Source of the DNA: Hypomyces perniciosus
Lineage: Eukaryota > Ascomycota > Sordariomycetes > Hypocreales > Hypocreaceae
Direction of reading: 5' to 3'
Length of the DNA: 64,000 nt
Assembly: GCA_008477525.1 (NCBI GenBank)
Contig: SPDT01000002.1
Coordinates: forward strand, 372,001-436,000
Part shown: positions 1 to 12,760 of the stretch, piece after piece
How the letters are laid out: each line of letters opens with the position of its first letter
Position numbering within the stretch: position 1 is the first letter of the stretch
The notes under the pieces: generated by a model
The model's input: the letters and a program-made list of their open reading frames with translations, nothing else
Told to the model about the DNA's origin: nothing
Databases searched by the model: none
Program-made: the position numbers and the translations under genes

Positions 1-1159
1 AGTCAGATTGAGCTATTTTCCCGGGCGTTGAGACTCGACTTGCGCGCAGGTGAAGCTGTGGCCCATGCCCGTTCATGGTTGGATTGCATGTTGCGTATTT
101 CCACAGAAAATGTTGACTTGTAACAGACATCGTATCGTGAGGTGGGGCGCCGACAGCGACGGGAGGTGGGTACGGATCGCTCCGACATGCATAGGCACAA
201 TTCAATTTCACGCTCCGGCGAGAAGGAATGCAAGAGATGGATGAACCTTGATCCCATCCATCCAGAACCATCACCTCATCTTCTCGCGTGCTCGGCGCAA
301 AACGCAGTGACTCTCAAGCTGGGATTATGATTCGAGCTGACATGGTATTGTGCGTCCGTTGTCGGAGTCTCCGTTCGGCGGTGCTTCTCGACCTTTCGAT
401 ATGCTCAACCCGGTCTTTCTCGGCTTCTGGGAATGTCACATATCTCAGGCGTGAATGTAATGATATGAGACATAGGTCAACGTCTAGACCTTTGTTTGTA
501 CACACATACTTCATGCACTGCGGTAATTAGATGAGGCAACAACCTCAAAGATCGCTGGGAAATAGCTCGTGTCCACAAGTCGAGCGTTTTCAGACATGGG
601 AGGATGCCCATACTGTGCCTTGGAACTTGCTCCTGGGGTTGTGGCTGCAGTTGGTTGTTCGGATCGCACCCTTGCTAGCGCCACTCGTAGCCTCGCAGGG
701 GCAGGACTTGGCCGAACGATGTGCTGATAAGCCAATTGTGGTGCCGTTTGCATCGAGATCAGAGACAATGATCCCTGGCTGGCAACATCGAGGCTTGGCT
801 TCCAGGGAGCATGAACAAGGTCGTGCGGCTGATGAGAGTCGGTTGAGTCGAGTGTAACATGGACGGCAACAGAGTGGGAAACGTCAGAAAGCGAGCCTTG
901 ATAGGGCCAATCGGCGTGTGTCAAGACCTCGAACCGGTCTGTGGGCTTGACTCGATACAGGAATGGATGAGTGTTTGTGCGAACGTATAAAATCCTATTC
1001 GATGGTCCGTGGAGTCTGGTTGGACTGATGCTATCGACGCCAGACGGGATGTGGCCGCAAGGTTTGGACCGCGGCGCTAAATAAAACCACGGCGGATGGC
1101 GTTGTTGCGGACCATTACTACCGGTTCGTTGTTGAGTTCTAGCAGCCAACACTGGCCGT

Positions 1160-1235
1160 TTGATATGATATGATGTGAGATGAGATGAGATGAGATGAGA
1201 TGAGATGGGATGGGATGGGATGGGACGAGATGAGG
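1160..1235. repeat. Pentanucleotide microsatellite (TGAGA/TGGGA)
   Basis: A tandem array of TGAGA units that drift to TGGGA units, about 12-14 copies in all. It is purine-rich on the plus strand and non-coding. Confidence 0.85.
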
Positions 1236-2247
1236 TGATCTAGACAAAGCTGCGATAGTGGAGAGTAGTACTTCGTAGTACTCGTAGTAGTGGCCATCTC
1301 TGCGCCTGTTGGGGCGTGTCGATATTGTCTCGAGGGATGGTCTGACCTAGGTAGGCTGCATCGCCGCAGACTCGGAGTGTCGTGCGTCGGAAATAAAACT
1401 ATCACTCATGACAAGGCTCTCTCTCTCTCCCCCCTCCGATTGCATTGCCCTGGTTGTACGGGGAACAGTGCATTCCATTCCATGGGAACTCTTGCTAGGA
1501 ACAATGCGGCGGAGATGTGACAAGACCTCGGATCACACACACTGTACGAGTACTTCGTACTGTCATTTGTTATCTGCATGGTTCAGACGCATGAGAAACC
1601 TGTCGTGCTTCCATGCGCTCGCAACGTGGGTCAAGCCCAGACATGAATGTTTTGAAAATTTCCTTTTCGCTTAGGTGGTTGTTTTGGTGTTGGTGGGGCG
1701 GGCACTGAGACTGTATCTGCACGGCGTCCATTTTTGACGATCAATGCTACCACTCCGTACGAGAGGCTGAGGAGAAGTGATGGCGCCATGGGATGACATG
1801 CAGTGGTAGGAGATGCAACGCCATGCGAAGACGGCTGTACTCGCACTTCGTAGCAGTGGTATGATGACTCGATAGGCGAATGGTGTGCTGCGCTGAGTGG
1901 GAATTGTTGGGGAATTTGCCTTCGCGCGGTTGCTGCCAGGACCATCCTCGTATACACAAACAGATATACCTGCGCCATGCAGATAGATCATGGATGATTA
2001 GCTGTGTGGCGTCCGAGTCGGAGATGTTCAATTCCGCCGCACGCAATCTGAGGGATTGCATCCTGCCTGGGTGCTACGCTGTTTGATAACGGTCAGAAGA
2101 TCCAACCGAATACGCAAGTCAGTCAGTCAGCCAGTCACCTGTCATGTCAGTATCGCAATGCAATTTGGATCCGGAGACGAGACGGGAGAGAAGTTGATCA
2201 AAAATCAAATCAAATGCCAATTGCGCTGTGAGAGGCTCAATGCCCCT

Positions 2248-2312
2248 GACCACAGACCACAGAACACAGACCACAGAACACAGACCACAGAACACAGACC
2301 ACAGACCACAAC
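2248..2312. repeat. Period-14 minisatellite
   Basis: Tandem copies of a unit close to ACCACAGAACACAG, mixed with shorter ACCACAG half-units. It is clearly visible by eye and lies in non-coding sequence. Confidence 0.85.
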
Positions 2313-3771
2313 TGAACACACACCGAGCAGCAGTGGTAGCAGTAGCTAGCATCGAAGCGCCGGAGAGATCTCTCATCATCCAATCATCAGATTCTGAGCC
2401 GATGACGGCCCGGGCGTCCGTCCCAGCAATGGCATGGCTGCTAGAAGGTGGTAGGATTGGTAGAGTTTGGTTTGGAATGGATGGCGAGAAACACTGCACC
2501 AGTGCTCGGGCTAGCTAGCTGGTGCTGGTTGGACCAGCGACAAAGCCGCTCTCTGTGGCTCTGTGGCGGCTTGCCCCTAGTTAGCAGTGGCCCGTGCAGC
2601 GCAACAGGGCTCTGCTCTTATCTCTGGGCGCTGACAAAGTGGTACTGTGGCTGATGCAGGAATTTTGTCTGCCAAGAATCCCATGGAATCATGACACAGG
2701 AAACCGGGGGCGAGATATGACCACAAAATCGAATTTGTTGTGGTTTTCAGCCGTTTATTCCATTTCCTTACGTATTCCATTTCGTTTTTGTCTCAAAACT
2801 TCACTTCCGGGATTATGAATGGTCGAGAGGGCGTCAAGGCGTAAAAAGCGGATGTTACGGGGTTATCTCTAGTGGGCAGATGCGTACCAAGTACTCCGTA
2901 GTAATACATCGTAATCTGCGTGTAATCGCGAGATAGGTGATAGCGACCAATGATCTAGACCTTTGGGCACGAATTGGCTTCCTTCGCTGCTACTCCAGAT
3001 TATATGCAGAGGCATGTATGTATTCAGTGCTTCATGCCCGTCCTCCACTGAGCGAAAATCTGAGTCCAGTAACGCATTACACGTAGCCTTGACAGACAGA
3101 TGGAGACGTGGGGAAGCTGCACGGAGATGCCTCAAGAGTTGGAGATCCCGGATCCGGGCGGTGCCGCCGTGTATTGGCCTGATGCTCAGGTCATCTTTAC
3201 AATGCCGAGCCGGAGAAGATGACAAAGAGGCAGATAAAAAAAAAAAGAAGGTAGGAGAAGACACACCGAAACCTACGATAGCAAGGATACCAAGGATAGT
3301 AATACTCCGTAGTGCAGCTTGCGACTTGATCGGGATGGCGAGATCTTGCGAGTATCAAACGACGATAACGTCATCGCCTCGACATTGCGGCTATCAGACC
3401 CAGCCAATGAGGCTAAGGAAACGGTCTGCATGGGCAGTTCCAGGCGAGGCCAGGGATAAAGCACAGTTCAGTGAAACCACACTGTCGGGTGCCACAAAGG
3501 AAGAGTCCGAAGAGGACCAGGGAGCGAGACCAGGGGCCCCTGTACTGCATTTGCCATGCACGTTACTGCGACGCACGCTGCGTGGTGCGAAATTCAAACT
3601 CTCCTTCAAACCTGCAGCGAGATATGTGTGTATCTGGGATGATGCCCGAACGGAGGGTAGAAGGAGTAACCAGGCAGACACGCAGGCAAAAGCTGCAAGC
3701 AAGAAAACACCCTTGTCGATTTTTCCACACGCGAGCCGAGGAAAATGGAAATATCTGAGAGTGTGAGGTGT

Positions 3772-3796
3772 ATGTGTGTGTGTGTGTGTGTGTGTG
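3772..3796. repeat. GT dinucleotide repeat
   Basis: An uninterrupted GT run of about 12 units in non-coding DNA. Confidence 0.85.
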
Positions 3797-4000
3797 CCTT
3801 GATATTTGACTCAACCCGTTATCATGAATGAAAGCCTCCCTCGGCCACTATCAAGATACTACCACCACCACTACTACAAGCGTACTCCGTACTCGTAAGC
3901 GTAAGAGCCCAAAAAAAACATCCATTTTGTGCCGGCCCCGATGGCTGTCCACATCCGGCTGCACCGGTTGTTGGCCCGCAGACTTTAGACTTGGACTTGC

Positions 4001-4034
4001 GAGCGAGAGCGAGAGGGAGAGGGAGAGGGAGAGG
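4001..4034. repeat. GAGAGG microsatellite
   Basis: A purine tract of GAGCGA units passing into GGGAGA hexanucleotide units, followed by a short A tract. Confidence 0.8.
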
Positions 4035-5250
4035 GGAAAAAAAGGGCGAATCAAGGTTTTCGCTCTTGTTTGACGCCACACAATGCAGATAGCACTCCAA
4101 CAGGCCTAAGGTTCCGCGGCGATGGTTGAACTATTTGCCATCATCAGCCCATGCATATTATTTTTTATTCCTTTTATCCCAACATGCCTTTTATTATTAG
4201 ACCTCCTGGGTCGGAGCACTAGTAGTACTCCGTTCTCACTCAAACTTTCCAGGGACAAATCTGCGATACCACCTCCTGATAGCACCAGCGTCCGCTTTTG
4301 GGGCTGAGAAAATTCCTTGAACACGGCGATAAGGTGCACGATTCACAACCTTGAAAGGGAGTGCAAAGGAGAAAAAAATCTGACAGGACAAGGGCCCAAT
4401 GCTACGCTACCGGCACCTGCAACGCCCGTTTCTAGATTTGGCCCTGGCTCAACAAATCGCTTATTCTGCTAGTGGTGCTCCGGTTTGGGTAGTGCATTGA
4501 AGGCTGTTTCTGTTTGGTGATGTATATACGAGTACGACTGCGAGCACTTCGTAGTAGTACTTCGTAGTAGTACCAGTAGCAGTACGAAGTACCTATGCAA
4601 CTATCACAGACGAGCAGGTATGCCCAATCGCGTGAACATCATATCATTTCATAAGTCATTATTTATTAGAATTTGCTTCAGCTGTTGCATGACTCCACCC
4701 CGACCAAAACCAAGACCTAGACGGAGTGAGCGCAGCGCAGCCCAAGACAACCTCGAGATGGCCCAGAGCCTAAAGAGCCTAAGCCCAGCAGCAGGCAGAG
4801 CCCCGCCATTTTTGCGCTGCCCACTGCGTGTGTGTGTGTGGTGGTGTGAGTGCGTGTGTGTCGCTCGCTCGCACCCCTCCAAAAGCCAAAAGCCTGCAGG
4901 CTCACTGGCGCACCCCCCCAAAGCGATCGACGGCGGCCCACCAATTCAAGCCATTTCGCAGGTCTGCAGCCACTGAACCCAGCGAACCGCAGTGGGCCCA
5001 CTCAGCGCCTCAACACGCCCAGGCGCCGTCTCTGCGCGGCTCCAACCCCTGTCGGTCCGCCAGACGACTTTTGGGCTGGGATCTGGGCCCGAGACTTCCA
5101 CAGCGATCCCAGCGTTGTCGGTTCTACGAGGTACCTACTTCGTACTGTAGTTCTAGTACGAGTACATAGATAGCAACACTGGCTCTGGCCGCTTCGCTGC
5201 ATTGATCGCTCGCATGCAAAAACACAGAAATCCCCACTCCCGATCGTCAC

Positions 5251-6210
5251 CTCGTCCTCTCTCTTGCTTCTCCATGCTCGCTATCAACACCTGCTCCTCC
5301 TCCTCCTCCTCCGGTTGAAGCATTTCGAGGCTCGACGATTCCTTGAAGCCAATCCACGACGCCTTTTGTGTGCTGCCCCGCCCCCCGTCTGTGGTCTGTG
5401 GAAAGAGCCAGAGGACGAGGCACGAGAGACGGCAAGACTGGACTTTGATATCAAATCCGTCTTCTCGCATCCTCCCTCCCATCCAAACGTCATCCTGACG
5501 CTCTCGCTCTCGTACAGCGTCATTCCTTCTCGCACGACACTCTCCTCGACGCCCGTTTACGACGCCTCTGCGGTCGACTCGCAGTAGTCACGAACGAACA
5601 AACAATCCGCAGTGCCGACGCTCTCCGCCTTCTTCGTGTCCTCCAGGCTTGCACTTCACACGCCTGCTCGGTTTGCTGGAATATTGCCCGGGCTAGACTT
5701 TGTGTCGTTGCTTCCTACACGTACAGCTGGGTTCTGACTCTTCTTCTTCATTGCTGCCGCCTTCTATCCATTGTAAGTTGCCACTCCAATCGCCAGAGGA
5801 GGGAAAAGATCACCTTTGTTTTCGCCTCGAAACCCCTCGATTCCGTAATCCGTCCATTCATCCGCCACCCCATCATCAGCAGGAAGCCTATGAACCCGTG
5901 CTTTGGCTCCCTACCGGATACTATGCATTGTTATCACTGCTCCGATCCTAAGCTCTCTACCACCTATGACTCGTCTTCAACGGTTTGCTGACATCGGTTC
6001 CTTCCTGTCGTACCAGATCCTTCTCCCTAGATACCAGTTTCCCGCTTCTCTCCACCACCTAGCCCCCTCTATGAAATACTAGCCAGGACCTCGCCCCAAG
6101 TTTGAACACAGCGAGTCCTCTTCGATTTTTCACCTGCACCTGTATCATCTAGCGCTGCGCTTTGCATATTGTTATTCTTCTCCGCAATCCCCCCAGCACA
6201 GGTTCTGGGA
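5251..6210 (+). promoter_or_regulatory. Long pyrimidine-rich leader with probable intron
   Basis: This is CT-rich sequence immediately upstream of the gene at 6211, typical of fungal core promoters and 5' UTRs. A GTAAGT donor lies at 5773. A TGCTGAC-type branch point near 5986 is followed by a TACCAG acceptor ending at 6016, giving a plausible 244-nt leader intron. A second possible acceptor (CAGCACAG) ends at 6200. The transcription start cannot be located from sequence alone. Confidence 0.45.
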
Positions 6211-8618
6211 ATGCCTTACACGCCGCCCTCCCACCGATCGCCTGCCTCCTCAGCATCTTCCTCCCCGGATGTGAGCCGTCGCTCGTCCATTGCGTCTGGT
6301 CAGCGACCCTCGCTGCCTCGTTCCGCCTCGTACCTCAACAAGCATCGTCGAACGCCCTCGGCTGCATCCGTCAGTGATGCTGGCCACACGCCATCCCCTC
6401 CCTACAGCGCCTCTGACGAGCCAAAGAATGTTGCTGTGAACGGCAGCGTACGGAAGTCACCTCCCCCTGTCACCGACGATCGAGGAATTCCCAATGGTGC
6501 CATCATCTCCCCCCCTGATTCGGCTTCCTCCGGTAGCGAAGATGAGGGACGTCCTGAAATTCGGGGGAGGAAGCTCGGAAAGCTCAGGGATGCCGTCAGC
6601 CAGATACCCCAGGCGAGGACGCCTTCTCCAAACCAAGAGAGCACGGACAAGGCCCCTACCACTCCTCCACGGAGCATAATGCGTACGAGCTTTAGCACTA
6701 CTGCTCTGAATGGTCTCCCCAAGAGTGGACGCAGGATCGGCCATGTCCGATCCGCTACTGACCCCAACGTTTCGTCAATCATGACTTCTACTGAAAACTT
6801 CCAAACGGTATCAGAGGACTCGGATGAGGACCTGAAATACAAGCCACAGATGGTGCGCAAGAAGTCAGGCGAATTGGTCCGGCCAGCTCTGCGACCCCCT
6901 CACTGCCGGCCTTCCAGTATGCCTGGGACCCCGGTATTTACCAAGGCAGTCCATTTCGACTCTCACCTGGAGCACGTCCGACACTTTCTTCAGGTTGACC
7001 GGCCCCTTGCCGTTAGTGCAGGCTCGTCTCCGGTCGAGAGTTATGAGAGTGACACCGAGTATCCCTTCCCGGGAGGCGACAACAAGGGAACAAGCCCGCG
7101 GTCTCCTCCTTTTGAGTGGGAGCTCGTTACCAATAACTTCCCCCACGACGCTGCTTCACGGCGAGATCTGCCTGTTAGGCTTGAAAAGTTGTGGCTCTCC
7201 AGCGACCAGAAGTCAATGCTCGGCTCTGTGGCCGTATCCAACTTGTCTTTCCACAAGGCGGTTGTGTGCCGTTTCACATTGGACTATTGGAAAACCACAT
7301 CCGAAGTTGTGGCTGAATACAGCCACGAGATTCGTCCCCGAGAGACTCCGATTGGCCAAGACCGTTTCACATTCTCCATCAAGCTTTCGGATACCACAAA
7401 CCTTGAGTCCAAGACTCTCTTCTTTTGTGTCCGCTACAATGTCAATGGCCAGGAGTATTGGGACAGCAACAACGGTGCCAACTTCCAGGTTGATTTCAGA
7501 AAGAAGCACAAGCCCCAGAATGGCAAGAACAACTTCCAGGGGGCCACTTCTCGACCCTTGAATGGCCTACCGCGCAGCAACCGCAGGCAAAACCCATCCA
7601 CTGCGCCTCGACCAGCCTCGATGCCTGCATCACTTGGTGAGTTTGGTAATAAGGACAAGTTCAGCTTTGACCACCCCATTCACGACTACCTGGGTGAGAC
7701 CGGCCTTCCAGGTGGCCTCCGACTCAAGACGAAGTCGACTAGCAACCTGGCTAGCGATAATGTCACCAACAGCCTGACATCTCCCATCGGTGTGGCCTTT
7801 GCCAACCGCTACGACTTCGGTGCATCTCTTAATGCCACCATCCAGGCCACCAAGGAGTCTGTGGGGAAAGACAAGGATGCCTTGTATATGAAGAGGAATG
7901 TCCGAAGCTCTCCAGTCTTTGGTATGTCTTCGGGTAGCCCTACTCATGTCGCTGGCCAATCCGTCGCAGTGGCGCCGCCGCCCAACACCGGCCTCCCCAG
8001 TTCGTCATATGAGGAACTGGTCAGCAAATACTGCTTTGTACGTACCCCTGGACTCCATTTCAACCTACCCTAGCCACCCACTATAGCTTAGTCATGGCGC
8101 TCGAATCCCGCTACTGGTCATCCGACGGAAGAAGGGGCTTTAGCTTTGGGGCATGCGCACGACGTGAAAATGACAAGGATATGATGAGACTAACCGTGTG
8201 TTTGTTTGTACAGTTTAATTCTAAGCAATCAAATCCTGCGGCGAAGAACGGATCAACGAGAAACGAGTATGACGGGTTCAAGCGAGAGGTAGTGCCGATC
8301 ATTGCGAGTCCAACGCCTCGACATGCTGGCCCTGCAGCTCATCATGGCCTTCATCTGAAGGACTTGAAACCACTTTTGCCATCTCCCATGGGTTATAACA
8401 CATCTTCAGCTGCCTCATCTCTCAAGACATTGCCATCGCCGGCCGCTGGCAGAGATCAGTCATCAACCCCCAAGACCAGTATGAGATCACAACCTCCATC
8501 TTTGTCTGTCACTACCACGCCTCACAATGATATGCCGTTGCATATGAAGCAGCAGGTACTGGCAGAACGATTTCCCTGGGGCGGAGAGGCTCATACTGCC
8601 ACAGCCATTCGAGGATAG
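6211..8618 (+). CDS. PP1 regulatory subunit with CBM21 domain (glycogen targeting)
   Basis: This is a glycogen-targeting regulatory subunit of type-1 protein phosphatase, of the Gac1/PIG family. It should tether PP1 to glycogen and promote glycogen synthase dephosphorylation. Two exons, 6211-8037 and 8214-8618, encode about 743 residues. The intron at 8038-8213 has a GTACGT donor, an ACTAAC branch point and a TACAG acceptor. The ATG at 6211 is the first in frame; upstream in-frame codons are only TTG. A KAVHF motif at residues 245-249 fits the RVxF PP1-docking consensus. The CBM21 fold spans about residues 308-430 and contains an RYNVNGQEYWDSNNGANF-type glycogen-binding stretch. The N-terminal 240 residues are Ser/Pro-rich and look disordered. 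The C-terminal exon is also low complexity. The family call is strong; which yeast paralogue it matches is not resolved. Confidence 0.9.
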
Positions 8619-10778
8619 GTGACTACTAGCAAGAATGGCTACCAGATAAGTCCCGCCGCCATATATCGGACTTTTCGGAGTTTATCCTTTTGAGCCTGAG
8701 ATGGCGGATACACAGCCAAGTTTGACAGCCAAAAATCGGGTGCATCTTGGCATCATTTCGTGGCCGCACACTATTATCACTTCATGGGGTATTTTACTGC
8801 TTTGCAATCACCACTTTTGTTCACAACAGCAACAGCAACAGCAATGCAGAAAGCGAGAGTTTTGGATTCGTCAAGCTTCTGGAGTTTGGCCACACATGAT
8901 ATGGATTTATTGCTTGGCGTTATTGGGCATTTGGAATTCGGTATTCGAACTTTGGGATTGGGAGGCACAGTCTTGCGAACTGGACTGGAGGGTCTTTTTT
9001 GGCCACAATCATTTTCTTTGGCGTTACAAGTTGTTACGGCCACATCAACCGACACGAATCAGCGGACACAGACAAGTCATAATGATGTTCTTGCGTTTTT
9101 TTTTTCATTTGTTTGGGAACCGGCGGCGGATATCAAGTTGTGTAGGATCACACACTGTTCCGAGCCTTGGTGCATTGGGTTTGGTCGCGTTGGAGACACG
9201 GAAAAAAGTTGGCTGTCGCCATAATCGTATGGAATTGGCAGTAAAAGGCAACGGAATGGATGAATCCACCAAGATCAAAATATACATGAAGTCAAGATCA
9301 AGACGTTTGCTTTGTCTTTCAATACTACGCCGCTCGAGGCAATTCATATTCATTACTTTGGTTCTATAATTTAGACCGTTATCCGTGCTTAAGAAGGACA
9401 GATAAGTCCGTGGGGGGTTGGTGAGAACTAGCAGTAGGTCTGACTCTTTATCGCCGAAATGAAGACTAAGCCGGCTTTATAATTTATACGTAAGAAGCTT
9501 GAGAAGATTCCGTGGCTAGACGAGTCAGTGATGTACTAGCGAGTGAGATGTGCTAACATTTTGGATGGGTTTCTTTCTACTCGATTAGTAATACTTCATT
9601 GTTCCCCCAACCTCTTTGCCCGTTCAAACAGTTTTTTTACTTCGTATCTATGGAGTATTTGATGTTATTATTGGAAGAGGAGATGAGCAACGGGCACCCG
9701 CTGCACTTTTGACGGGCGAATAAGCCGCGTCAAACGCTCGTGAGCAAGGAATAACGATTCTCCTTTCGAATCTTGATACTGAATTGGGAAAGTTCAGCTG
9801 TGTGCGTGTCGATAGTGCGTCTTGGAGAACAAGGAGGTGCCGCACTAGAAGAAACTTGACAGACAGGCTTCTCCTGCCATGACATGTGAATAGTACCATC
9901 GGGTGAATCCTATTACCACTATTTCTACTACTTCGAAGTACTAGTCGTAGGACGAGGCACTAGCCATTGCCATTCAATCGAGGTGTTGCGCCACCTACAG
10001 AGAGAGCACTCCGCTAAGCACTCGCATCTCTGCAGCATAGATCTGCGACGCTATTTCTTCCTCCAGTCGTCATCAGAAGTGGTCATCGGCACCGAATTGC
10101 CGGCACTGAAACAAATAGCGTCCAGATACGGAGTACTCCGTAATTCATATAGTAGTAGGTATCCTCGGATGTAATGTCGTTTTTCGTGCGTGCCATGTAA
10201 TGCTCCGTACGCAGGCCGCTGTCAGCCGGGGGGATTCTAATTAGCCAAGTATATACGAAGTAGTACGGAGTACCGCTTAGTACTTTGTTCTCCTTTGGCT
10301 GTCTCTTAATCGCGGCCACACTTCCCTGTTTTGAGAGAGTAGTACTCCACAGGTACGATTTAATACTAGAGGTTATTTGGGTAAATCGGAAAGGCTAGCC
10401 CTATGAGACCCATAATAGCACCCACGTTGACGACACAATCGGGGATAGACTCCTCATAGTACTCCGTAGCGGTGGTACTAATGACCTGGAACGTTGCGGC
10501 GGGACCGACCGAATGCAGGAAAAAGTCTAATACGGCGCACGGATTAATAAGAATAGAAATACTAGTCCGAAGTACGGACGAGGAGACTATTGGAGAAGCG
10601 CTCCAACAAGAAACAAGCTTCAAGAACCCGTTCCCACCGTCTCCTTTCCCACCATCGTCTTTGTCTCTCTTTTGTCTCACTCTCATGAAAGCCTTGAGAC
10701 TTCGTGATCTTCCTGATGATGTGATTTAACGAACTGGTTCGGGCGGGCGTTTAATTCATTATTTACTTCTTCTTCACC
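8619..10778. other. Intergenic, 3' flank and upstream region
   Basis: No supported gene. The first kilobase is probably the 3' UTR and flank of the CBM21 gene. An open stretch at 8701-9369 has no domain and contains a CAACAG repeat and poly-T. Six exact TACTYCGTA words occur between 9638 and 10468, five of them packed between 10127 and 10468. Confidence 0.6.
10127..10142. repeat. Palindromic TACTYCGTA pair
   Basis: A perfect 16-bp palindrome formed by TACGGAGTA and TACTCCGTA sharing their central TA. Two further copies lie at 10254-10262 and 10264-10272, and one at 10460-10468. Confidence 0.85.
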
Positions 10779-12668
10779 ATGGCTGTCAAGAAAGCTTTCA
10801 CGCTGCTGAGCCAGCGCACCGAAAGCTTCACGTATTCTCATTTCGACCATAGTAGACAGTTGAGGCGGCTTCTCCTCGCCAGTGCGATGCGATGGTTTCT
10901 CACCATTATTCTCGCCATCGCTACATATGCCGTCCTCTACACCTACTCGAATAGGGGTGCAATGGTCACCCGGGTGAAGCGCGAATTCAACACTCTCATC
11001 ATCGGCTTGTCGATTCTGCTCGGTCTTAACATCGCGAGTTCTCTGAAGCATATGGTTAGGGAGCTGCGATGGTGGGTGTTGAGTCTTTACGAATGGTCCG
11101 CTCTAGAGGTATGGCAAATGGACGTCATCGTGAGGGCTAGCTGTGTTAATGCGAAAACCTTGTTTTTTTCTCTAGGCGGATCTCATCTTTCAGACAGAGA
11201 GCATCAGTCGCCTCATCCAACTGGGCTGGGTTACACGTCGTAACTGGATCCGGCTATACGCTGTGGTGTGGGTAGTAATCAATGTGGTGAGTATTGCTCG
11301 AATTCGGGCCTTGATCATTGGCAATTCTGACGATTATTCTTGCCAGGCTGCTCAAATTGCTGTCGCCTTGCTCGGCATAACGTACAACATCAACGCTGCC
11401 GACAAGATGACCATTACAACACCAGGCATTGTCTCTATTTCCGATATGAGCGACATCCAAACCAACAGGGTCCTCTCTAACAAATCACAAACCGTCAGCG
11501 CTCAGCGATATACTGCAAACAGGTTCGTGTTGATCTCCAACCGCCCCATCCCCAAGGGGGGGATATGCCGAGGCTGACTATTTGTAGTTATGGGTTTGTT
11601 GGTCTTGCTTATGGCCTTGGAGCGGCAGGAGGCGTTCCCCAGCCCGGCACGCTATATACGACAGACAGCGCTTTATTCTTTTGCTTGGACAGTAGTTCCC
11701 CGGGCTGCACCTATTTCTTTTACGAATCAACGCCTGATGACCTCCCATACTACATGACAGTCGCTACTAATCGTTCTGTGTCAACGAATTCGACTTGCGA
11801 AAGCTGGAAAGTTCTGGAGGGAGGAGATGGATCAAGATCGACCATCACCATCGACGACGGGAAAAAGACTCAAATTGCGATACCGGCGATCAACGGCCCC
11901 GGGCAGACGACGTTTATGGTGAACCCGGACGTTGATTCAGGGCCATCATGGAGTCGGGTTGCGGCTTTCGAGGCATCTACAGACGATGGTTGGTACTACG
12001 TTTGCAATGTCACCGTCGGGCCAGTCCTAAACGCCGTGCTCAATGAACATAAACTTGGACAAAACATCACGTCCCTGGCCCCCGCTGCGATTGCACTTCA
12101 GGGCTATGGCGCAACCAATACCGGTGTTACCAACAACAGCACGAAACAGGTCCAATTCCAGAGTTACCCTGTCGAATCCATATATGGAGGTGCCCAGTAC
12201 GGCAACGTAAGCTCGATGGCAGAACTGATGTCGGTATTTTGCGTCAGTGTCATAACTGCCACGTCGCAAGTCAACACAAATATTGATATCATGGGCCAAC
12301 TCCCTCTCAAAGGCATAGAGCTGGATATCGAGCGCTGGAGCTACGTGCATATGATCCTGGGTCTAACGGTGGGCTTGCAGCTCCTGTTCGCTGTCATTTC
12401 GGCCATCGTGGCGAATAGGGTGACGGTCAGGGATCACAGCTATCTGGCTATGGCCGCTATTTTGCGGCCAGCGGTGCAAGACTTGAGTAATGGCGGGACC
12501 ATGACGAGCGGGAAGCAGATTTTGGCGCAACTTGGACCGAGTGTGAGGTTCAGTTATGTCCCGGCAACTAATGGTGTTTATTATGTCAAGATCCGTGAAC
12601 GGAGCACATACATGGAGGGTCAGGAGTTTCAGGAGGTTCAAGATGGTCATGAGAGTCAGGATTCATGA
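10779..12668 (+). CDS. Fungal multi-pass membrane protein, unknown function
   Basis: Four exons (10779-11108, 11176-11286, 11347-11522, 11588-12668) encode about 565 residues. All junctions are GT-AG and keep phase, and the third intron has a GCTGACT branch point. The start has a strong context (CACCATGG). Hydrophobic segments appear near residues 30-50, 68-88 and 135-160, and again about 90-110 residues before the C-terminus. Between them lies a roughly 230-residue stretch rich in NxS/T sites (for example NRS, NSTC, NVT, NIT, NNS), which suggests an extracytoplasmic glycosylated loop. The C-terminus is acidic and hydrophilic. I recognise it as the kind of hypothetical membrane protein common in Hypocreales, but know no assigned function. 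It ends 92 bp from the convergent metalloprotease gene. Confidence 0.85.
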
Positions 12669-12760
12669 ACGAGACATGTACATGGAGAGTCAATTAATTA
12701 ATATGTTTTCATTTTAAGGACAGTTACAGGGACAGATGCCCGTCGAACAGGATACTGATA

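Larger units (their letters stand above)
1..5250. other. Gene-free left region with repeats
   Basis: No reading frame here looks like a real gene. The longest open stretches (511-1152 minus, 2963-3766 plus) have no recognisable domain, low-complexity composition and no convincing start context or introns. The region holds several microsatellites, listed separately, and eight exact copies of the TACTYCGTA word. It may contain the distal promoter of the gene at 6211 or untranslated RNA, but nothing visible proves that. Confidence 0.6.

Noticed and set aside
511..1152. A 213-codon open frame on the minus strand
   Set aside because: No recognisable motif, no signal peptide or intron structure, and the composition resembles the surrounding non-coding DNA.
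2963..3766. A 267-codon open frame on the plus strand
   Set aside because: Its start is not ATG-supported by context, it crosses an A10-type tract and a TACTCCGTA word, and the product is low-complexity.
8701..9369. A 222-codon open frame beginning with ATG
   Set aside because: It lies in the 3' flank of the CBM21 gene, has no domain, contains low-complexity CAACAG and poly-T runs, and uses many rare-looking codons.
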